Part shown: positions 24,633 to 33,264 of the stretch, in pieces
Layout: every line of letters starts with the position of its first letter
How positions within the stretch are numbered: the stretch's first letter is position 1
NCBI RefSeq assembly: GCF_007677725.1
Contig: NZ_VEDF01000001.1
Coordinates: forward strand, 513,457 to 577,456
Reading direction: 5' to 3'
Length of the DNA stretch: 64,000 bases
Origin: Pseudomonas sp. URMO17WK12:I11
GTDB lineage: Bacteria; Pseudomonadota; Gammaproteobacteria; Pseudomonadales; Pseudomonadaceae
Program-made: the position numbers and the translations under genes
The notes under the pieces: generated by a model
Seen by the model: only the letters and a program-made list of their open reading frames with translations
Database searches by the model: none
Told to the model about the DNA's origin: nothing

Positions 24633-24654
24633 AAGAATATAAAAATCTATTCTT
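24633..24654. promoter_or_regulatory. AT-rich inverted repeat upstream of msuE
   Basis: AAGAATA-N8-TATTCTT lies in a markedly AT-rich stretch (24600-24675) about 150 bases before msuE. It could be a regulator site for sulfur-starvation control, or a weak terminator for the upstream permease gene. The sequence does not decide. Confidence 0.3.
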
Positions 24655-24675
24655 ATGTCTTAATTATTAGTTACG

Positions 24676-25524
24676 TCACCGTTTGCTCTGACCATAGGCC
24701 TGGCTGATGCGGTCAATGACCATCGCCAGCGCGACGATAGCAAGTCCCGCTTCGACCCCTTGGCCCACATTGAGGGTCTGGATGCCGGCCAGCACATCTT
24801 CGCCCAGCCCACGCGCGCCGATCATCGACGCTACCACTACCATCGATAAAGCCATCATCACCGACTGGTTGAGCCCGGCCATGATGCTCGGCAACGCCAG
24901 CGGCAGGGCAATGCGCCGCAGCCGCTGCCAGCGTCCGGCACCCAGGCCGTGTGCGGCGCGCAGCAGCGACGGGTCGATCTGGCTGAGCCCCAGCTCAGTC
25001 AGCCGTACCAGCGGCGGCAGCGCATAGATCAAGGTGGCGAACACCGCCGGGACCTTACCCAGGCCAAACAGCATGAGTACCGGGATCAGGTACACGAACG
25101 CGGGCAATGTCTGCATCACGTCCAGCACTGGCATCAGCAAGCGCCGAGCCAGCGCGCGGGTGGCCAACAGTATCCCCAGCGGCACCCCGACCAGCACGCA
25201 CAGGCCGGTGCTGACCAGCACCAGGGCCAGGGTCTGTAGCAGCTTGTCCCACAGGCCGAGCATGCCAATGAAGGCCAGCAGTGCCACCAGCACCGCGCTG
25301 CGCAGGACACTGCGGCTGGCGTGCCAGGCCAGCAGGCCCACCAACAGCAACAGCAGCCACCAGGGCATCAGGCGGAGCAGGTTTTCCAGGCCGACCAGCA
25401 ACTGCAACAGTTGGTCGGAGACGTTGCGCAGGTGGTCGCCATAGTGCAGCACCAGCCAGTCGACCCAGCGGTTGATGGTGTCGGCGAACGACACTTGCAG
25501 AGCGTTGGGGAAGCCCGCGCTCAC
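24676..25524 (-). CDS. ABC transporter permease, glycine betaine/proline (ProW/OpuAB) type
   Basis: A 282-residue inner-membrane permease. About six helices surround the EAA-type cytoplasmic loop (AAHGLGAGRWQRLRRIALPLA) that docks onto an ATPase. The N-terminal region (FADTINRWVDWLVLHYGDHL) is like ProW. The start is GTG at 25524 and overlaps the stop of the binding-protein gene in GTGA, so the two are coupled. No ATPase gene is adjacent. Confidence 0.85.
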   Translation of the reverse strand: MSAGFPNALQVSFADTINRWVDWLVLHYGDHLRNVSDQLLQLLVGLENLLRLMPWWLLLLLVGLLAWHASRSVLRSAVLVALLAFIGMLGLWDKLLQTLALVLVSTGLCVLVGVPLGILLATRALARRLLMPVLDVMQTLPAFVYLIPVLMLFGLGKVPAVFATLIYALPPLVRLTELGLSQIDPSLLRAAHGLGAGRWQRLRRIALPLALPSIMAGLNQSVMMALSMVVVASMIGARGLGEDVLAGIQTLNVGQGVEAGLAIVALAMVIDRISQAYGQSKR

Positions 25525-26537
25525 AGGCTGGCCTCGACCTTGTCGGCCACTTCAGCGGGCAGCCACGCTTTCCACACATCCGGGTGGGCCTGAAGGAACA
25601 CCTTCGCGGCATCGGCAGGCTGCTGGCGCTTCTCGCTCATCTCGGCCAGGGTTTTGTTGAATAGATCGATGGGCAGGTCGACCTTCTCGAACACCGCTAC
25701 CAGTTGCGGATAGCCATCGCGAAATGCCTTCGAGACACCGATCGACAGCTTCGCTGGCAACGATTGGCTGCCTTTCGGGTTGGGGTTTTTTGCGTCGGTC
25801 AAGGTAGCCCAGGCTGCCGCATCGAACGCAGGTTCCTGCAGACGTACCAGCTTGTAGCGGCCAATCAGCGGGGTAGGGCTCCAGTAGTAGAACAGCACGG
25901 GTTGCCTGCGACGAATGGCCGAGCTGATTTCAGCGTCCAGCGCGGCACCGGAACCGCTGCGAAAGTTCGTGTACAGGTTATCCAGCCCGTAGGCCTTGAG
26001 CTTCTGACTATTGACGATCTCGGAGGTCCAGCCGCTGGGGCTGTTGAGGAATCGGCCTTGGTCTGGCGATTCAGGGTCGCGAAATACCTGCGGGTAGCGC
26101 TTGAGGTCTTGCACGCTGACCAGTTCCGGGGCTTGTGGCTCGATGCCGTGCTGCGGGTCGCCCTTGATCACATATTCAGGCACCCACCAGCCTTCTTCGG
26201 CGTTCTTCACCGTGTCGCCCAGGGCGAATACCTGTTCGGCCTGTTCGGCCTTGACCCAGGCAGGGCTGCGCCCGGCCCACTCCTCGGCGATCACCTGCAG
26301 GTCGTTGCGGGCCAGTGCCACCTCCAGGCTCACGGTGCTGCCGGGCAGGGTATCGGTGGGGTAACCGTAACCGTGCTCGACAATGTAGCGCAGGATTTCA
26401 GTGGTCAGGGCGCCGCTTTCCCATGTGAGGGCGCCGAAGTGAATGGGCTTGTTGGCGTCTGCCGCTGCAGCGCTTTCGGTGCTGGCCAGGCCTGCTGCGA
26501 GTAGCAGGCTGGCCAGCAGCGCATGGATTTTCTTCAT
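25521..26537 (-). CDS. ABC transporter substrate-binding protein, glycine betaine/OpuAC type
   Basis: A 338-residue periplasmic binding protein with a Sec signal peptide (KKIHALLASLLLAAGLA, cleavage near AAAA-D). The mature part carries OpuAC-family sequences: GYGYPTDTLPGSTVSLEVAL, DLQVIAEEWAGRSPAW, and the aromatic-rich ligand region FYYWSPTPLIG. Quaternary amines such as betaine are the expected ligands; specificity is not proven. GAGG precedes the ATG. It is first gene of a two-gene operon with the permease. Confidence 0.85.
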   Translation of the reverse strand: MKKIHALLASLLLAAGLASTESAAAADANKPIHFGALTWESGALTTEILRYIVEHGYGYPTDTLPGSTVSLEVALARNDLQVIAEEWAGRSPAWVKAEQAEQVFALGDTVKNAEEGWWVPEYVIKGDPQHGIEPQAPELVSVQDLKRYPQVFRDPESPDQGRFLNSPSGWTSEIVNSQKLKAYGLDNLYTNFRSGSGAALDAEISSAIRRRQPVLFYYWSPTPLIGRYKLVRLQEPAFDAAAWATLTDAKNPNPKGSQSLPAKLSIGVSKAFRDGYPQLVAVFEKVDLPIDLFNKTLAEMSEKRQQPADAAKVFLQAHPDVWKAWLPAEVADKVEASL

Positions 26538-26596
26538 GGGGAGCCTCGTCGGTTACTGCGCCTTTGATTGCGGGCAAGTGTAGACGACGAAGTGTT

Positions 26597-26616
26597 CGGG
26601 GCCGCGTACGGCCCCG
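26597..26616 (-). terminator. Hairpin after the chemoreceptor gene
   Basis: A perfect 8-bp stem CGGGGCCG/CGGCCCCG with a 4-nt loop lies six bases after the chemoreceptor stop, in the minus-strand direction. T-residues after it are sparse. Confidence 0.5.
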
Positions 26617-26621
26617 GCAGG

Positions 26622-28766
26622 TCAGACGCGGAACTGGTCCATCAGCGCCTGCTGCTGATTGGCCAGGCTGTTCAACGACTGGCTCACCCGCGCCGACTCA
26701 TTGGCCTGCCCGGACAGCGATTCGGTGACGTCACGAATGGTCGCCACGTTGCTGTTGATTTCTTCGGCCACCGCGCTCTGTTCCTCAGCGGCCGAGGCGA
26801 TCTGCAGGTTCATGTCGGTGATCACGCTCACCGCCTGGCCAATGCGCTGTAGCGCGGTGACTGCCTGGCCGACCTGCTCGACACCGCCCTGGGCCTGGCG
26901 GTGGCTGTTGTCCATGGCACCCACTACTTCGCGGGTACCGTTCTGCAGCGCTTCGATCACCTGGCGGGTTTCTTCCACCGACTCCTGGGTGCGTTGCGCC
27001 AGGTTGCGCACTTCATCGGCAACCACGGCAAAGCCTCGACCGGCCTCGCCGGCGCGCGCCGCTTCGATGGCCGCATTGAGCGCCAGCAAGTTGGTCTGTT
27101 CGGCGATCGAGCGAATCACTTCGAGCACCGAGCCGATTTTCTCGCTGTTCTGCGCCAGGCCTTCTACCTCGGCCATGGCCTCGCTCATATTGGCCGCCAG
27201 CGCGTCGATGCGCGTGGTGGTGCGATCGATCACCGCCAGCCCCTCACGGGTCGCCTGGTCAGCATCGCGCGCCGCTTGTGCAGCCTGCGCGGCGCTGCGC
27301 GCCACGTCCTGGGCGGTGGCGCTCATTTCGTGCGAGGCGGTGGCCACCTGGTCTACCTGGCGATACTGCTGCTCCATGCCGGCGCTGGTCTGGCTGGCGA
27401 TGGCCGATGACTGGTCGGCGGTCCCGCGCGCGGCGTGCACCGACTGCTTGACCTCGGCGATGGTCGGTTGCAGCTTGTCGAGGAAGCGGTTGAACCAGCC
27501 GGCCAGCTCACCCAGCTCGTCGCGCTTGTCATAGGCCAGGCGGCGGGTCAGGTCGCCTTCACCGCTGGCAATGTCCTTGAGCATGGCCGCGACTCCTAGA
27601 ATCGGCTTGGTCACACCACGTGCCATCAGCCATATCAGCAGCAGGCCAAGCACCGCCGCGGCCACCCCCAGGCTCAATTCCAACAGGGTGCCGCTGGTGT
27701 TGAGGCTGTCCAGCTCCTGCTTGAGCGCTTCGGCAGGGCCGGTCAGGGCATTTTCCGGTACATCGAGCAGCACGCCCCACGGTTGCGCGCCGGGTACCGG
27801 GGCAAAGGCTGCGAGCACCTTGAGCCGAGCCTGATCATGGTGGATGGTCAGCTTGCCCTGAGCGAGCGTGCGTACCAGCTCTGCGCCCTGGCGAGCGTCG
27901 ATCTGGTCGAAGCGCTGCGCCAGCTTGCTGGCATCGGCACTGTAGCCGGCGAGCAAGCCGACCGGGCTTAAAATACCCACCGTGGACTTGCCTTGGTACA
28001 GGCCGCGGCTGGCGTCCTCGCTCAAGGCTTGCAGGCTGTTGAGGTTGATGTCCACCGACAGGGTGGCGATGATCTTGCCGTCGACCGACAGCGGGAAGAC
28101 GATGCTGGTCATCAGCACGCGCTGGCCGTCGATGTCGTAGAAATAAGGCTCGACGACGCAGACCTTGCCGCTGCTGCGCGGGCAGGTCCACCAGGTGTTG
28201 GCCGGCTGCCCACTGGGGCCGATGTCGGTGTTGGCCATGTCGTGCTCGGGCAAGGCCAAGGCGGTCAGTTGGCCAGCACGCGGCTGCGACCAGTACAGGG
28301 CAAAGCGCCCGGTTTCGTTGCTGCCAAGCTCGGGCTTGCCGACGAACAGGCTGTCCTTGTTGTCCAGGGCGTTGGCTTCGAACACCAGCGACAGGCCCAG
28401 CAGGTCGGGGTTGGCCTGCAATGCCGCACGCACCTGACGGGTCATGTCCTCGCGCAGGTCGAAGGCATCGAGAAAACGTTTTTCCGCCTGTTCACGCAAG
28501 AACAACACCTGGCGGGAAAACCCGGCGCCGTACTGGTAGGCATCCATGAACTGGCGACGGATGTTCAGCGCCTGGACTTCGCCCTGCGATTCGATGCGCG
28601 CCTGCGCCGACTCGCTGAGCATCTGGGTGCTACTGGCCTTGACCAGGTCCGAGCTGTGATCCATGCGGTACAGCGATAGGCCGACCAGCAGGGTGACGAT
28701 GCCGGCAAGGCACAGACCGGCGAGCAGGGTGATTTTCCACTGGATGGAAAGTTGTCGCAAAGGCAT
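26622..28766 (-). CDS. Methyl-accepting chemotaxis protein with a dCache-like sensor
   Basis: A 714-residue transmembrane chemoreceptor. TM1 is at about 10-32, a large periplasmic domain of about 325 residues (double-Cache size; [48 protein letters not shown]) reaches to about 358, TM2 is at about 360-382, HAMP follows, and the signalling domain with the conserved hairpin [20 protein letters not shown] lies at about 565-590. The ATG at 28766 follows AAGGGA; the open frame extends upstream to 28934 without support. The ligand is unknown; many Pseudomonas receptors of this shape bind amino acids or amines. It lies 84 bases upstream of the betaine-type ABC genes on the same strand. Confidence 0.88.
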   Translation of the reverse strand: MPLRQLSIQWKITLLAGLCLAGIVTLLVGLSLYRMDHSSDLVKASSTQMLSESAQARIESQGEVQALNIRRQFMDAYQYGAGFSRQVLFLREQAEKRFLDAFDLREDMTRQVRAALQANPDLLGLSLVFEANALDNKDSLFVGKPELGSNETGRFALYWSQPRAGQLTALALPEHDMANTDIGPSGQPANTWWTCPRSSGKVCVVEPYFYDIDGQRVLMTSIVFPLSVDGKIIATLSVDINLNSLQALSEDASRGLYQGKSTVGILSPVGLLAGYSADASKLAQRFDQIDARQGAELVRTLAQGKLTIHHDQARLKVLAAFAPVPGAQPWGVLLDVPENALTGPAEALKQELDSLNTSGTLLELSLGVAAAVLGLLLIWLMARGVTKPILGVAAMLKDIASGEGDLTRRLAYDKRDELGELAGWFNRFLDKLQPTIAEVKQSVHAARGTADQSSAIASQTSAGMEQQYRQVDQVATASHEMSATAQDVARSAAQAAQAARDADQATREGLAVIDRTTTRIDALAANMSEAMAEVEGLAQNSEKIGSVLEVIRSIAEQTNLLALNAAIEAARAGEAGRGFAVVADEVRNLAQRTQESVEETRQVIEALQNGTREVVGAMDNSHRQAQGGVEQVGQAVTALQRIGQAVSVITDMNLQIASAAEEQSAVAEEINSNVATIRDVTESLSGQANESARVSQSLNSLANQQQALMDQFRV

Positions 28767-28981
28767 GGTGTCGAGTCCCTTTTCAATTGCAGGGTTTTGA
28801 TGGTGACAGGGCAAGACATGCACGCCGGCCCATCGCTGTATCGACCCACGCCGGTTTTTCTTTATTCGAGCATTCAATTTAAACGCTCGCGGGTAATGCG
28901 CCGCCCCGTGGCGCTTTTGACATCCCGTGGCCATTGCTTCAGAGTGCGCGCTTTTTTGTCCGTCGCGAGGAACCCCAAACC

Positions 28982-30301
28982 ATGAATGCAGTGATCGCCG
29001 CTGTAGGCATCATGCTGATTCTCAGCCTGTCACGGGTGCATGTGGTGATCGCCTTGATCATCGGCGCATTGATCGGTGGCCTGGTCGGTGGATTGGGTAT
29101 CGAGGGTACCCTCAAAGCGTTCAATGGCGGCTTGGGAGGCGGCGCAACGGTGGCGCTGTCCTATGCGCTACTGGGCGCTTTCGCTGTCGCGATTGCCAAG
29201 TCTGGCTTGGCGCATGCCCTGGCCGACCGCGCCCTGGCGTTGGTCGACCGTCAAGGTCACGGCGAGGGCGGCAAGCTCAAGTGGCTGTTGATTGGCCTGA
29301 TGCTGGTGGTGGCAGTGTGCTCGCAGAACATCCTGCCCATTCACATCGCTTTCATCCCGCTGCTGGTGCCGCCACTGCTGTACGTAATGACCCGCCTGCG
29401 CATCGACCGCCGGTTGATCGCCTGCACTATCACCTTCGGCCTGATCACGCCGTACATGTTCCTGCCAGTAGGGTTCGGCAATATCTTTCTCAATCAGATT
29501 CTGCTGGCCAATGTCGCCCGCGCCGGCGTCGACATCAGTGGCGTCAACGTGACCCATGCCATGGCCATCCCGGCGGCTGGCATGTTGGTTGGCCTGCTGA
29601 TCGCGGTGTTCATCAGCTACCGCAAGAAACGTGACTACGACCTGGCGCGCATCGAGCAAGTCGAGCAGGTCAGCGTCAGCTACAACCCCATGACCCTGCT
29701 GGTAGCCGGGTTGGCCATCGCTTCGGCGTTCATCGTGCAGCTGTGGCTGGACTCGATGATCATCGGGGCGATGGTCGGCTTCCTGATCTTCTCGCTGTCG
29801 GGCATCGTGCGCTGGAAAGACACCGACGACCTGTTCACCGAGGGCATGAAGATGATGGCCATGATCGGCTTCATCATGATCGCTTCCTCGGGCTTCGCCG
29901 ATGTGTTGAAGGCCACCGGCGAAGTCAAAGGGCTGGTCGAGGCGTCGGCGCAGTGGATCGATCACAGCAAAGGTGTCGGTGCGCTGTTGATGCTGTTGGT
30001 GGGGCTGCTGGTGACCATGGGCATCGGTTCGTCGTTTTCGACGGTGCCGATCCTGGCGGCGATCTTCGTGCCGTTGTGCGTGCAGCTGGGCTTCGATCCG
30101 CTGGCGACCGTGTGCATCGTGGGGACGGCAGGGGCACTGGGCGATGCCGGCTCACCGGCCTCAGACTCGACCTTGGGGCCGACCTCGGGGTTGAACGTCG
30201 ATGGCCAGCACCATCACATCTGGGACACGGTGGTCCCGACCTTCATCCACTACAACTTGCCGCTGCTGGCCTTCGGCTGGCTGGCGGCGATGACGCTGTA
30301 G
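28982..30301 (+). CDS. NhaC-like Na+/H+ antiporter family transporter
   Basis: A 439-residue membrane protein with about 11-12 helices, matching the two-domain 'Na+/H+ antiporter family' (short N-terminal domain plus NhaC-like core). [40 protein letters not shown] and [19 protein letters not shown] are the conserved core stretches. AGGAA precedes the ATG at 28982. It is divergent from the chemoreceptor. It might exchange cations or, like several NhaC relatives, organic substrates. Confidence 0.8.
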   Translation: MNAVIAAVGIMLILSLSRVHVVIALIIGALIGGLVGGLGIEGTLKAFNGGLGGGATVALSYALLGAFAVAIAKSGLAHALADRALALVDRQGHGEGGKLKWLLIGLMLVVAVCSQNILPIHIAFIPLLVPPLLYVMTRLRIDRRLIACTITFGLITPYMFLPVGFGNIFLNQILLANVARAGVDISGVNVTHAMAIPAAGMLVGLLIAVFISYRKKRDYDLARIEQVEQVSVSYNPMTLLVAGLAIASAFIVQLWLDSMIIGAMVGFLIFSLSGIVRWKDTDDLFTEGMKMMAMIGFIMIASSGFADVLKATGEVKGLVEASAQWIDHSKGVGALLMLLVGLLVTMGIGSSFSTVPILAAIFVPLCVQLGFDPLATVCIVGTAGALGDAGSPASDSTLGPTSGLNVDGQHHHIWDTVVPTFIHYNLPLLAFGWLAAMTL

Positions 30302-30303
30302 GT

Positions 30304-31311
30304 TCAGCCCCTGCGCGGCGGCGGCGATATGCTGTTGAGCACGGTGCTGCCGTCTTTGCTGCGGGTCAGGTAAACCGGCAGCACCTTGGGCAGGTTGTCC
30401 ACCAGCCGTGCCACCTCGCCGGTGTTGTAGATCCCGCTGATGCGGATGCGCCCGGTGCCGGCATCGGCCAGCAGCAGCGGGGCGTCCAGGTAACGGTTGA
30501 TGACCGGCAGTGCCTGCTCCAACGGCAGGTTGTCGAGCACCAGCTTGCCTGATCGCCAGGCCAGGCTGTTGGCGTAGTCGTCGTGCTCGGCCAATTGCGG
30601 CTCGAAGTCGCCGGTGTGGTAGGTGGCCTGCATGCCCGGGCCAAGCCGGTAGCCGCCGGCATCGCCATCGCTGCTGACCAGCACCGAGCCCTGCACCAAG
30701 GTGACCTTGACCTGGTCCTGGTACTTCCAGACGTTGAACTGGGTGCCGGTCACTCGCGTCTGCCCGCGACCGGCGCGCACCACGAAAGGATGGCTGCTGT
30801 CGTGGTGCACTTTGAAGAACGCCTCGCCCTGGCCAAGGGTGACCTGACGCCGATCCTTGAAGTTCAGGTAGGTCAGTTCCGTGTTGAGGTTCAGCTCGAC
30901 CGTGCTGCCGTCGCCCAACTGCACGGTCTGCCGCTGCCTGCCCGCTTCGAAATGCTGGTAGTCATTGGGCAGCCAGCCTTGCTCCCAGCCGATCCAGGCG
31001 CCCAAGGGTAGAACCAGCAATGCCAGCGCGGCAGCCGAAGCCATCGGCCGCCAGTTGCGGGCCTGGCGCGAGGGGCGGGCCAGCGCAGGAAGGTCGATCG
31101 GCGTCGCGCTTCGTGGTAGCAGATCGGCGGTTTGCCAGATCTCCAGTATCGCCTGGTATTCCTCGGCATGCCGCGGATTCGCGGCCAGCCAGCGGGCGAA
31201 GGCTTCGCGCTCAGCCTCGGTGCAGTCATCGGCATGCAGGCGCATGCACCAATGTGCGGCGGCGTCGGTGATGGCGTCGTCTTGGCTGGGAATGAGGCTG
31301 TCGTGGTTCAT
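30304..31311 (-). CDS. FecR-family anti-sigma/sigma-regulator protein (no sigma gene beside it)
   Basis: A 335-residue inner-membrane regulator that normally relays a signal from a TonB-dependent receptor to an iron-starvation sigma factor. The N-terminal DUF4880 domain (about 10-60; AAHWCMRLHADDCTEAEREAF) is the sigma-binding part. One TM helix (about 90-109) leads to the periplasmic FecR domain (about 120-215; LGDGSTVELNLNTEL, VTGTQFNVWKY) and an STN-like C-terminal domain. GGAG precedes the ATG at 31311. Usually fecI stands immediately upstream and a receptor gene downstream; neither is present. A Fur-box-like site lies about 65 bases upstream. Confidence 0.88.
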   Translation of the reverse strand: MNHDSLIPSQDDAITDAAAHWCMRLHADDCTEAEREAFARWLAANPRHAEEYQAILEIWQTADLLPRSATPIDLPALARPSRQARNWRPMASAAALALLVLPLGAWIGWEQGWLPNDYQHFEAGRQRQTVQLGDGSTVELNLNTELTYLNFKDRRQVTLGQGEAFFKVHHDSSHPFVVRAGRGQTRVTGTQFNVWKYQDQVKVTLVQGSVLVSSDGDAGGYRLGPGMQATYHTGDFEPQLAEHDDYANSLAWRSGKLVLDNLPLEQALPVINRYLDAPLLLADAGTGRIRISGIYNTGEVARLVDNLPKVLPVYLTRSKDGSTVLNSISPPPRRG

Positions 31312-31372
31312 CGTGGCTCCAGGTTTTGCGCATTCTACCCTTGGCGGGCGTCCTGCGAGAACCAAGGTAATG

Positions 31373-31391
31373 GCGAATGACTATCATTCCA
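31373..31391. promoter_or_regulatory. Fur-box-like site upstream of the orphan fecR
   Basis: AATGACTATCATT (31376-31388; on the minus strand AATGATAGTCATT) matches 12 of 13 positions of the central Fur-box sequence AATGATAATCATT. Its place just upstream of fecR, on the side facing the promoter, suggests direct iron control of fecR. Confidence 0.6.
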
Positions 31392-31510
31392 CTGCGTTTT
31401 TGACTGATGAACACGGAATATTCCACGTTTGAGAACATTTCGCGCCCATCCGGGCGTGGGAGGGGTCCATACCGGCGGTAGGATTTTTACATAGGCCGCT
31501 AATCAAAGCT

Positions 31511-31538
31511 TTGACATTCACTGCCTAGGCAGTAATAT
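31511..31538 (+). promoter_or_regulatory. marR promoter with palindromic operator between -35 and -10
   Basis: TTGACA (31511-31516) and TAATAT (31533-31538) form a near-consensus sigma-70 promoter with a 16-bp spacer. A perfect 14-bp palindrome ACTGCCTAGGCAGT (31520-31533) fills the spacer, the classic position for a MarR autorepressor site. The start codon follows about 28 bases after the -10. Confidence 0.75.
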
Positions 31539-31566
31539 TTTAAAACAATTGCCCGAGTCGATACCG

Positions 31567-32040
31567 ATGTCGCATTTCACCCCGGAGAATTTCCATAGCT
31601 GTGCCATTGGCGTGCTGTTGGGCCGAGCGGCGATCCTCAAGGACCGTATTCTTGATTGGCACCTGGAATCGGAAGGGGTGACCGCAGCGCAGTTCAAGGT
31701 GCTGATCATCGTCACTCAATATGAGGTGGACACGCCAGCAGAGCTGTGTCGCTACCTGGGCCTGGACAGCGGATCGATGACGCGCATGCTCGACCGCCTG
31801 GAGCAGAAGGGCTTGATCGTGCGCAACCGCTGCGCCGATGACCGTCGCCAGGTGCGTCTGGCCTTGAGCGCCGATGGCCAGCGCCTGGCCGACCGTTTGC
31901 CAGAGATTGGCGCGGCGGCGCTGAATGAGCTGGTCGGCGTATTGCAGCCTGACGAGCTGAAAAGTCTTGAAGGGTTGCTGGCCAAGGTCCTCCTGGGCGC
32001 TGGCGACCCCCTCACGATCCGCCGTTTCGGCGATCGTTGA
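31567..32040 (+). CDS. MarR-family transcriptional regulator of the emrAB efflux operon
   Basis: A 157-residue dimeric winged-helix repressor. GVTAAQFKVLIIVTQYEVDT, then LCRYLGLDSGSMTRMLDRLE (recognition helix) and the wing DDRRQVRLALSADGQRLAD, are typical of MarR/EmrR. The ATG at 31567 is chosen; an upstream TTG at 31549 is possible and the Shine-Dalgarno is weak. It leads an apparent operon with emrA (30 bases later) and emrB. Phenolic or hydrophobic compounds are likely inducers by analogy. Confidence 0.85.
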   Translation: MSHFTPENFHSCAIGVLLGRAAILKDRILDWHLESEGVTAAQFKVLIIVTQYEVDTPAELCRYLGLDSGSMTRMLDRLEQKGLIVRNRCADDRRQVRLALSADGQRLADRLPEIGAAALNELVGVLQPDELKSLEGLLAKVLLGAGDPLTIRRFGDR

Positions 32041-32070
32041 TCCCTGTTACGCATATTCCAAGGTATTGTC

Positions 32071-33264
32071 ATGGCCACTCCCACAGACACCTCATCCCCC
32101 TCCGCCGACGCACCCGCGTCGGGCAAGCGCAAACTGTGGCTGCTCGGCCTGCTGGTGCTGGTATTGCTCGCAGGTGCCGGCACCTGGGCCTGGTACAGCC
32201 TGGTAGGGCGCTGGCACGAGAGTACCGACGACGCCTACGTCAACGGTAACGTGGTGGAAATCACCCCATTGGTCACCGGCACGGTCACCAGCATTGGCGC
32301 CGATGACGGCGACCTGGTGCATGCCGGCCAAGTGCTGCTGCAGTTCGACCCCGCCGACAGCGAGGTGGCCTTGCAGTCTGCCGAAGCCAAGCTGGCGCGT
32401 ACCGTGCGCCAGGTGCGCGGGCTGTATAGCAATGTCGATTCGCTCAAGGCTCAGCTGCAAACCCGCCAGGCCGAACTGCAAAAGGCCCAGCAGGACTACA
32501 ACCGCCGCAAGATGCTGGCGCAAAGCGGCGCCATCGCCGCCGAAGAACTGTCCCACGCCCGTGATGCGCTGACTGTTGCGCAGGCGGCGGTGAACAGTGC
32601 GCGCCAGCAGCTCAACACCAGCACGGCACTGGTCGACGACACCGTCATCTCATCGCATCCCGAAGTGATGGCAGCCGCTGCCGATCTGCGCCAGGCCTAC
32701 CTCGACCATGCGCGCACGACCTTGGTGGCACCGGTTACCGGCTATGTCGCCAAGCGTACCGTGCAGCTCGGTCAGCGCTTGCAGCCAGGCATTGCGACCA
32801 TGGCGGTGATTCCGCTGAACGAGGTGTGGATCGACGCTAACTTCAAGGAAACTCAATTGCGCGACATGCGCATCGGCCAGCCAGTCGAAATCAGCGCCGA
32901 CCTGTATGGCAGCGACGTCAAGTACAGCGGCACGGTAGACAGCCTGGGCGCCGGCACTGGTAGCGCTTTCGCCTTGTTGCCGGCGCAGAATGCCACCGGC
33001 AACTGGATCAAGATCGTTCAGCGCGTGCCGGTGCGTATTCACCTGAACGCGGACCAGCTCAAGGACCATCCGCTGCGCATCGGGCTGTCCACCGTGGTCG
33101 AGGTCGACCTGCACGATCAGAGCGGCCCGGCCCTGGCCCAGCAACCGCCGCAGCAGGCCAGCTACACCACCCAGGTGTATGACCGCCAGTTGGTCGAGGC
33201 CGATGCCTTGATCGCGCGGCTGATCCATGACAACAGCGCCCAAGGCAAGACGGCCAACCGATGA
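32071..33264 (+). CDS. emrA: HlyD/EmrA-family membrane-fusion (periplasmic adaptor) protein
   Basis: A 397-residue adaptor linking an inner-membrane pump to an outer-membrane channel. It has a short cytoplasmic N-terminus, one TM helix (about residues 18-42; LLGLLVLVLLAGAGTWAW), the lipoyl half-motif ESTDDAYVNGNVVEITPLVT and DDGDLVHAGQVLLQFDPADS (about 50-105), a long alpha-helical hairpin (about 105-205) and the matching lipoyl half VAPVTGYVAKRTVQLGQ. It overlaps emrB in ATGA. No outer-membrane factor gene is present, so a shared TolC-like channel is likely. Confidence 0.88.
   Translation: MATPTDTSSPSADAPASGKRKLWLLGLLVLVLLAGAGTWAWYSLVGRWHESTDDAYVNGNVVEITPLVTGTVTSIGADDGDLVHAGQVLLQFDPADSEVALQSAEAKLARTVRQVRGLYSNVDSLKAQLQTRQAELQKAQQDYNRRKMLAQSGAIAAEELSHARDALTVAQAAVNSARQQLNTSTALVDDTVISSHPEVMAAAADLRQAYLDHARTTLVAPVTGYVAKRTVQLGQRLQPGIATMAVIPLNEVWIDANFKETQLRDMRIGQPVEISADLYGSDVKYSGTVDSLGAGTGSAFALLPAQNATGNWIKIVQRVPVRIHLNADQLKDHPLRIGLSTVVEVDLHDQSGPALAQQPPQQASYTTQVYDRQLVEADALIARLIHDNSAQGKTANR

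Noticed and set aside
31226..31438. A 70-codon minus-strand frame upstream of fecR as a remnant of a sigma gene
   Set aside because: Its translation is Arg-rich with no sigma region 2 or 4 likeness and overlaps the fecR start in another frame.
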